Assembly (NCBI GenBank): GCA_964235605.1
Contig: CAXSCR010000065.1
Location: forward strand, 1 to 24,552
Length of the DNA stretch: 24,552 nt
From: DATCRE01 sp964235605
Lineage (GTDB): Bacteria > Bacteroidota > Bacteroidia > Cytophagales > Cyclobacteriaceae
Reading direction: 5' to 3'
Shown: one piece after another, positions 1 through 6,900 of the stretch
Layout of the letters: each line of letters opens with the position of its first letter
How positions within the stretch are numbered: position 1 is the first letter of the stretch
The notes under the pieces: model-generated
Told to the model about the DNA's origin: nothing
What the model saw: only the letters and a program-made list of their open reading frames with translations
Databases searched by the model: none
Made by a program: the position numbers and the translations under genes

Positions 1-743
1 CAATATATTGGCCGGTCTGGCTTCCCTGGTTGTTAACAATATCAAGTAAAGCAGTACTGTTGCTGAGATCTTCTCTTACTTGAGTGCCATAGGGTCCTGG
101 ATCAAGCGCTGCCATAATTTTTGAACCGTCGACACCCTGCCATATGCCTATGTCGAACGGGCGGGGAATTGCACTACCCCATGATAATTTTTGAGAAGAG
201 AATCCATTTAGGCCGCAATGTTTAGCTATTGTGGGTAATGAATAACCGAAGCCAAAACAGTCGGGCAGGTAAATGTCCGTACTCTTTTTACCAAATTCAT
301 TGTTGAAAAAATTATGGCCATATAAAAGATTCCTGAAATTTGATTCCGGAGAAGGAACCAGTACATCATTTGCATCTAACGCATTTCCTGCCACATTCCA
401 TCTTCCCTGGGATATGTAATTTTTTAGCCGCTGATACTCTGCCGGGTAATATTCTTTGGCCCACATGTAATGTATGGCTCCTTCCCAGTTGAATTTATAA
501 CCGGGATATTTATCAAAAAGGTCAAAATTTTCCCGTAGGGTTTTTGGTATATGATCATTGATTGACGCCTTTACTGTCCAGTTCCATTGTGTGTCAAGAT
601 GAGCGCCTGCTACCATGTGAACTGTTTTGATCTGAGCCTGGCTTTTACTTAAAAAAAGGCAAAAAAGTATAACTGAGCTTACTCTAAGAAATCGATTGCG
701 TAATGCAATCGCGGTACTGTTGCTAGTAATAGATTTTTTCATG
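1..743 (-). CDS. GH38 alpha-mannosidase, N-terminal 247 residues (partial, runs off left edge)
   Basis: A secreted glycoside hydrolase family 38 enzyme, expected to remove alpha-mannose residues from mannans or N-glycan-like substrates. Translating the minus strand from ATG at 743 gives a signal peptide (residues 1-36, ending SKSQA before QIK) and then the GH38 catalytic start. The metal-binding HxD lies in HLDTQWNW (H48, D50), and the nucleophile motif LPDCFGFGYS places the catalytic Asp at D161. The spacing of about 111 residues between these matches the family. Further family blocks are DANDVLVPSPESNFRNLL and HCGLNGFSSQKLSWG. The reading frame is open to the window edge, so the remaining catalytic and beta-sandwich domains lie outside. 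It is on the same strand as, and 477 bp downstream of, the 7TMR sensor gene. Family assignment is firm; the exact linkage cleaved is not readable from this fragment. Confidence 0.9.
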
Positions 744-1220
744 TGGGATAGGTTTAGGTTACTATATAATGCGGGTGGTCCATTCTTCAGGCATCGCTTT
801 ATGCAGTCCGGATAATAGTTTTACGGATTAACCGGATGAATATAATGGCGTTACGCTATCATGTTCGTTTTACGCAATCAGATAAACGAATTAAAAGGAT
901 AGAATGCAACACCGTAAAAAATCGGGGGCTACATCCGGGGCTACAAACGGAGCTACCTTATTTTTTGGTTAAAGTGGGAGCAGTAAATTTTCAAAACAAT
1001 TCGTCTGACATTTATTTAGCATTAATAAATTGATACCGTTTCCAGATTCCAATGGCAATAAATTTTAGATATTAATTGCCGTCTTATCTTCTGCAACCGG
1101 TCTGCGTGAGCGCATCATAACGTTAATAGCATCGTGCTTTCCATATTCATATCTTCTATGTGTATTACTGGTTTACTTCTTCTTTCTTATTCAGCCTGTA
1201 GATCCGAAAGCACAGTATTG
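744..1220. other. Intergenic stretch between sensor and GH38 genes
   Basis: No convincing gene. One 65-residue frame starts near 836, but it has no recognisable domain or signal and I do not call it. No remnant of a transposase catalytic (DDE) domain is visible, which matters because the gene ending at 1221 carries a transposase-type DNA-binding domain. The only internal structure seen is a 12-bp tandem repeat at 923-958. No obvious terminator hairpin follows the sensor gene. Confidence 0.6.
923..958. repeat. Three tandem 12-bp units
   Basis: Three consecutive imperfect 12-bp units (CGGGGGCTACAT, CCGGGGCTACAA, ACGGAGCTACCT) share a core GG(G/A)GCTAC. They are locally GC-rich in an otherwise AT-rich gap. 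The units sit in an open frame where they would read as four-residue repeats (x-G/E-L-x), but that frame is not otherwise supported as a gene. Confidence 0.55.
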
Positions 1221-3137
1221 TTAATCATGATGCGGGGTATGCTTGTGATCTTCCTCAAAATCTATTCTAAAAACCACGGTTTCCCAATTTAAATGACCTT
1301 TTTTTGGTTTGTTATTTTTAATAATCTTGCTCACCTTATCTTTAAAAGCCCAGCATGTATTTCTTCTTAACCCCAATGTGCGGGAGAGTACGTCGATTGT
1401 AATTTCGTCTCGATCTGAGATAACAAGGTGAAGAATGTAGAAAGCTTTTTCAAGCGGAAATTTTACGTTTTGAAATATGGTAAAGGCAGTTGGCGATTCG
1501 TTATATCCACACCTGGAACACCGTCTGTCAAATTTACTTTTGCCTGATAACGATTTATTGTGCTCACATTTTTTACAGACAAAACCATTCTCCCACTTCT
1601 TTTCAAGGTAACGCAGACAAGCTAATTCATCGGGAAAAATCTTTTTGAATTCCTCATATTCCAGGCTCTTGTTCCCTACCCTTGCCAGCATTTCTTCCTT
1701 GACTGTTCTTTGTAGTTTGTAGTTATCCAGATCGAGCCCGGCATTTATCTTGGTTATCTCCTCAGACTTTTCTACTAATTTTTCATTGGCAATTTTAATT
1801 TCTTCGAACTGATTTGAAATGATTAATTTTTGCTGGAGAATCTCCTTCGTCCGGTTTTGTACTTGTTCTTCAAGATCTCTTTTAACCTCAACCGTCAAGT
1901 TCAGATTAATTTCATGTTGTCTAATGATTTCCTGTAACGCTTTATCTTTAACATCTTTTAAAATTCTCACTTTATCGCCAAGGGCAAAAGTAAGCAGAAC
2001 CATTTCAATCCATAAGCTAACGTTTATGCTATAATTGGTAAGAATTGTTCCTGGAATAAAACCAAGATCAAGGTTTATGATTACTTTGATTATGAAAGCG
2101 ATAAAAAGCAGCGCATAGGCAAGTAAGGCCAAACGGGCGGCTTTAAATCCTTTTACATAAGCATATATACTTGAAATAAAGGCTATCGACAATGGCAAAA
2201 ATTCTATCCATCGATATTCTAACAGTTCATGATAAAATAAAAAACCTATTACAAAGATGAGCGTCCTGATTATTATAGTAATACCTATAAGCATATCAAG
2301 TTTAGGATAATTCGAATAAGTTTGAAGAAACATCCTGGTGAAAACCAGGGCCCATAAAATGAGACAATAAAGTGATATGCCTGTAGCTAGATTGTTCCAA
2401 TCGGGATTAGCCGGCCAGAGATATTCAAAAGCTATTCCATCTGCGCTGGCCGTATATATTCCAACCGTTAAAATGTACAATACGTAAACTAGATATTGTG
2501 CTTCACGAACTGCAAAGTACATCAGTAAATTGTAAATGGAAACGACCAGAATCATTCCGTAGAATAAACCAAAAACAAAATATTCATTCAGGGCATAATA
2601 AAATAGTTTTTCGATAGAACGCAGAACAATTATTATATTGACACGATGAGGGGCTTTGATTTTGAAGTAGTATTCCTTAATCGCGTTTGACTTGTTGGGT
2701 ATTTTTAATTCAAAATCTTTGTGGTGAAAAACCCGCTCCCGGAAAGGGAGTTCGTCACCCATTATGATGCGGTTATAAGTTCCGTCATCATTTGGAATAT
2801 ACGCTTCTATATGGTCTATGGTCTGATCAAAAAATTCAAGTATCCATTCCTTACGGGATAAATTATTTTCTTTGATTCTTACGCGAATCCAGTAGGCGGA
2901 CGAGCGGTTTTTGTTGTGCGGCGCAAATAAATAATTAATCTTAAATTTATTATAAAGCGTGTTCGCAACCTGATTTATGGTAAAAGTATCTGCTCTGTCT
3001 TCCAGATACATTTGATCACGCCCAGTGAGTATGTGCTCATCAGTCGAATCGTTAATGTGTGCTATCGATTGTGCTGAAACACTATTGTATATGCTTAAAC
3101 ATATAAACAAATAGAGAAATTTAAGCCAACTGTACAT
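1221..3137 (-). CDS. 7TMR-DISM membrane sensor fused to an IS1595-transposase-type zinc ribbon/HTH
   Basis: A predicted inner-membrane signal transducer of 638 residues. In order: signal peptide (1-23, MYSWLKFLYLFICLSIYNSVSAQ); periplasmic 7TMR-DISMED2-like beta domain (about 30-165, with AYWIRVRI and WILEFFDQ); seven-helix 7TMR-DISM core (about 180-390); long cytoplasmic coiled coil (about 395-500, LEEQVQNRTKEI onward); then FPDELACLRYLEKKWENGFVC, a zinc ribbon with C521/C524 and C540/C543, the SPTAFTIF...FPLEKAFY segment, and an HTH-like LSRTLGLRRNTCWAFKDKV. These C-terminal blocks match the N-terminal Zn_Tnp_IS1595 module of IS1595/ISXO2 transposases, but no DDE catalytic domain follows. 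The tail is His-rich (HKHTPHHD). I chose ATG 3137 because it puts the signal peptide at the N-terminus; the frame stays open to ATG 3212. Family knowledge: 7TMR-DISM proteins normally end in kinase, cyclase or GGDEF outputs. A ligand-controlled, membrane-tethered DNA-binding role is inferred. Confidence 0.85.
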   Translation of the reverse strand: MYSWLKFLYLFICLSIYNSVSAQSIAHINDSTDEHILTGRDQMYLEDRADTFTINQVANTLYNKFKINYLFAPHNKNRSSAYWIRVRIKENNLSRKEWILEFFDQTIDHIEAYIPNDDGTYNRIIMGDELPFRERVFHHKDFELKIPNKSNAIKEYYFKIKAPHRVNIIIVLRSIEKLFYYALNEYFVFGLFYGMILVVSIYNLLMYFAVREAQYLVYVLYILTVGIYTASADGIAFEYLWPANPDWNNLATGISLYCLILWALVFTRMFLQTYSNYPKLDMLIGITIIIRTLIFVIGFLFYHELLEYRWIEFLPLSIAFISSIYAYVKGFKAARLALLAYALLFIAFIIKVIINLDLGFIPGTILTNYSINVSLWIEMVLLTFALGDKVRILKDVKDKALQEIIRQHEINLNLTVEVKRDLEEQVQNRTKEILQQKLIISNQFEEIKIANEKLVEKSEEITKINAGLDLDNYKLQRTVKEEMLARVGNKSLEYEEFKKIFPDELACLRYLEKKWENGFVCKKCEHNKSLSGKSKFDRRCSRCGYNESPTAFTIFQNVKFPLEKAFYILHLVISDRDEITIDVLSRTLGLRRNTCWAFKDKVSKIIKNNKPKKGHLNWETVVFRIDFEEDHKHTPHHD

Positions 3138-3264
3138 ACCTTTTCTACTCAAAATACCGGATTCTCCTCGCTCAATTTTTATATTTTGAACTAAGATCAT
3201 ATGAAAAATCAATTAGTAAAAGTGCAATCGATATAAAGTACTGTTGAATATGTTAATTTATTAC

Positions 3265-3277
3265 CACAATTATTGTG
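3265..3277. promoter_or_regulatory. Perfect 13-bp palindrome upstream of the sensor gene
   Basis: CACAAT and ATTGTG are exact inverted halves around a single T. The site lies 128 bp upstream of the chosen sensor start (3137), or 53 bp upstream of the alternative ATG at 3212, a sensible position for an operator of that gene. No binding protein can be named. Confidence 0.35.
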
Positions 3278-3428
3278 AAGGATGTGAAATTAAATAATCT
3301 TAAAACTGCATTTACAGCGCTTTTTAAGGTAATTAAATGATGTTTAAGTGTTACAAATACTCCACATAAGTGTGGATAAAAAAATAAAACTGAATATTTT
3401 CACAAAAACAGATAAAAAATGGAGAATC

Positions 3429-3450
3429 GACTAAAATTCTACTTTAATCT
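3429..3450. promoter_or_regulatory. Imperfect palindrome GACTAAAAT-N5-TTTAATCT
   Basis: The two halves are near-inverted (GACTAAAAT against AGATTAAAG). The same 9-bp and 8-bp halves, spaced by four instead of five bases, occur at 10267-10287 upstream of the hybrid kinase. Seventeen fixed positions shared by two distant intergenic regions suggest a common binding site or a conserved repeat remnant, although AT-rich composition raises the chance background. It is followed directly by a perfect CCTTAT/ATAAGG hairpin. Confidence 0.35.
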
Positions 3451-3992
3451 CCCTTATAAATAAGGATTGATTAATACCTTATATTTCCGGCTTAAAATGT
3501 ATTTAAAAAAAATATTTCAAACGATTTTCATGTGTTTTCAATCGATTGTTTAAAAGATGGTACATCAGTTTTAAAAATTGAGTTTAAACATGGTTTCAGG
3601 CCATAATACAGCTGCCCAGGAAGAGGTACAGAAGAATGAATTCGTGTTCTAAAGTCTACCGTGTACCAATAAATTTTTAAATAAAAATTATGTTTTCAAT
3701 ACACTCCGTTGCAAAATTGGTTGGTGGTCACTGCATAGTGCGACTACTTACCTAACCCAATCTATTTATGATAACACTCAAAAAGAAGATGAGAAGTTTG
3801 GCGTCCTTAAGAAGGATGTTTTCTCAGTCAAGTATAGAAATATTTAAGAGCAAGGAAGATTCACCTTAGGCTCAGCTACAAGTAACTTTACAAGTCACAG
3901 TTCATAACGCTATAGCAATGTGATTTTGTAAGAAAGGCTCCCCCGGCTATTAATACCTAATAGATTTTGTAAATCACTAAACCAACAAAATA

Positions 3993-6900
3993 ATGAAAAC
4001 ACCTATGAGGTGCATTATGCTCATTGTCATATTAATGATGATGATGAGTAATATCAATGCACAATTTGTCCACACACAAGGGACAAAAATTTTAGATAAA
4101 AACGGCGCCGAGTTGCAGTTCACGGGAATGAATCTCGGAAACTGGCTAGTCTGGGAAGGCTACCTTATGATGGGAGAGTTTGGATTTAAGACTCACACCC
4201 AGTTTTACAATGGCGTAAAAGGAGCATTTGGCGGTAATCAGGCTCAGGCTGATGATTTTCTACATCAGTGGAGAATGAATTATGTCACAAACCAAACCAT
4301 TGTTGATCTCAAAGCATTAGGTTTCAATTCAGTGCGGGTTCCGTTCCATTATAATATGTTCTGGAATGGAAGTGCCGTAACTGATCAGGGCTTCCAGTAT
4401 TTTGACCGGCTAATAGAATATTGTAAAGCTAATGGCGTGCATATTCTGCTTGACATGCATGCTGCTCCTGGCGCACAAAACCCCGGCGATCATAGTGATA
4501 ATAATTTATCAAACGATACCCAGCCCCGAAATAGTGTTCTTTTCTGGGATGCAAATAACATCAATATTGCAACGCAAGTCTGGAAGCACATAGCCACGCA
4601 CTATGCAAATGAACCTACTATCTGGGGTTACGATCTGTTGAATGAACCGGTTACACAGGCGGGCAGGGAATATGAATTACTAACCTCTTATGTAACAATG
4701 AAGAATGCAATCCGCACAGTTGATGCGAATCACATTATCGTTGCGGAAGGAGATTGGTGGGCATCTGATATGCAGAAAATCGACTGGCTGGATGCTACAA
4801 CACAAAGCAAAACAGGTATAACATCAAAATGGGATACTAACCTGGTATATGAAACACATCATTATGTTTTTGGAGACGAAAGTGGCATTAGCCTTCTTGA
4901 TGGTAGAAAAGCTGTTTCCGATAAACTCAATGTTCCTTTAATTTTTGGTGAGTATGGTGAGGATAGCGAAAGTGTGATTCGTAAGATGACTGACTGGGCT
5001 ATCAATAATAATGTAGGATATTTTCCATGGACATTTAAGAAAATATCTTTCGGTAATTGCTTATGGACGGTACCATCAAATTCGGCGTTTGATAATCTTA
5101 GAAGTTATATCAAAAATGGTGGAACACCACCAGCCAACGCCTATAATGATTTGATTGCTTATTGCAATAACAATATTGCAAATGGAAAACCTGGAGTCGT
5201 TTTTAATACTGGATTCTATAATGCAGTAAAAAGAAATGCGCCATTACCTCCTGCGCAAATTCCAGGTACAATTGAAGCAGAGGCTTTTAAAACACAATCT
5301 GGCATTCAAACTGAAACCACAACTGATACAGGCGGAGGACAGAACGTAGGTTTTGTTGACGCGGGTGATTGGCTGGATTATTCTGTGGATGTAAAGACTG
5401 CAGGAACATACCAGGTTCAATTCAGAGTTGCAAGCGCAAGCACCACAGGACAAATTCAACTCATGTCGGGTACTTCTGTTTTAGCTACAGTAAATGTTCC
5501 AAACACAGGAGGATGGCAGGTATGGACAACCATTTCTACTACAGCCTCATTAAACGCTGGCCTGCAAACACTTCGTTTAAATTTTTCAGGCGCGGGTCTT
5601 AACCTGAATTGGATTAGCTTCACCACAACAACAGCAAATGTGTCAGTTACAGGAGTTACTGTAAGTCCCACATCTGCAACGCTTGCTGTTGGGGCAACAC
5701 AACAATTGACACCAACTGTTTCGCCATCAAACGCAACGAATAAGAATGTTACTTATTCATCAAGTAATGCCGCTGTTGCTTCAGTAAATTCATCCGGGTT
5801 AATTACGGGTGTTGCTGCTGGTTCTGCAACGATCACTGTAACAACAGTTGATGGTGGTAAAACTGCAACAGTAGCAGTGACTGTTACCAATAGCGTAGTT
5901 GCCGTCACGGGTGTAACGGTAAGTCCAACAACTGCAACGCTCTCAGTCGGTGGAACACAACAATTGACACCAACTGTTTCTCCCTCAAACGCAACGAATA
6001 AAAATGTTACTTATTCATCAAGTAATGCATCTGTTGCTTCAGTAAATGCATCTGGGTTAATTACGGGTGTTGCCGCTGGTTCTGCAACGATAACTGTAAC
6101 AACAGTTGATGGTGGTAAAACTGCAACGGTATCAGTAACTGTTACCAATACCAACGTTGCCGTAACAAGCGTTACGATAAGCCCCACCTCAGCTACGCTG
6201 TCAGTTGGTGGAACGCAACAATTAACAGCAACTGTTTCTCCTGTTAATGCAACGAATAAAAATGTTACCTACTCTTCCAGCGCCCCATCAGTTGCTACTG
6301 TAAGCGCAACCGGTTTAGTAACTGCAGTTGCTGTAGGAACCGCTGTCATAACTGTAACAACGGTTGACCAGGCGAAGACTGCACAAAGCACCATCACTGT
6401 TATAACCAATAGTGGTGCATTAGCGAATGGAACCTATAAAATTCTATCGAGAAACAGCGGCAAAGCGCTAGATGTAAAAGACGTATCAACTTCAAATGGT
6501 GCGCTTATACAACAGTGGGCTGACAATGGTGGCAATAATCAAAAATGGACTGTTACTGATTTGGGTAATGGATACTATAAGATTATTAGTGTATTAAGTG
6601 GTAAATCACTGGATGTAAAAGATGTATCAGCTGAAGATCGCGCGCTTATACAACAGTGGGATTATCAGGGAAATAATAATCAGCAGTGGCAAATAAATTC
6701 ACTGACTGGTGGCTACTACAATGTAATTTCAAAATTCAGTGGTAAGGCACTTGATGTTCAAAATAATTCAACGGCCGATGGTGCCCTCATTCAACAATTA
6801 ACTTATAGTGGCGCCAACAATCAACAATGGAGTTTTATTAAACTTGATGGTAATGTTGCTGTAACAGGAGTAACAGTTAGTCCTACATCTGTATCATTGA

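Larger units (their letters stand above)
3138..3992. other. Long divergent intergenic region between sensor and giant glycosidase
   Basis: 855 bp, very AT-rich, without a supportable gene. A 33-codon frame at 3768 is too short and featureless to call. It contains several perfect short palindromes: CACAAT-T-ATTGTG (3265-3277), CCACA-TAAG-TGTGG (3362-3375), CCTTAT-AA-ATAAGG (3452-3465) and CAATCGATTG (3539-3548). It also holds a motif shared with the gap before the hybrid kinase (3429-3450). This is large enough to hold promoters for both divergent genes. I could not place a clean Bacteroidota promoter (TTTG plus TAnnTTTG); the nearest look-alike is TAGATTTTG at 3961-3969, with the wrong spacing. 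Confidence 0.55.

Noticed and set aside
836..1033. 65-codon plus-strand frame before the sensor gene
   Set aside because: No signal peptide, domain or ribosome binding site; its only pattern comes from the 12-bp tandem repeat. Left as a low-priority observation.
1221..1700. Sensor C-terminus read as an inserted IS1595 transposase interrupting the gene
   Set aside because: The frame is continuous through the coiled coil into the zinc ribbon, no terminal inverted repeats or target duplication were seen, and no catalytic domain follows, so a fusion is the simpler reading.
3768..3869. 33-codon basic peptide frame (starts MITLKKKMRS)
   Set aside because: Too short, no ribosome binding site or recognisable relative; expected by chance in an 855-bp gap.
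3925..3969. Bacteroidota-type promoter (TTTG and TAGATTTTG) before the glycanase
   Set aside because: The spacing between the two elements is about 32 bp instead of about 19-21, and the second element carries an extra base, so it cannot be called.
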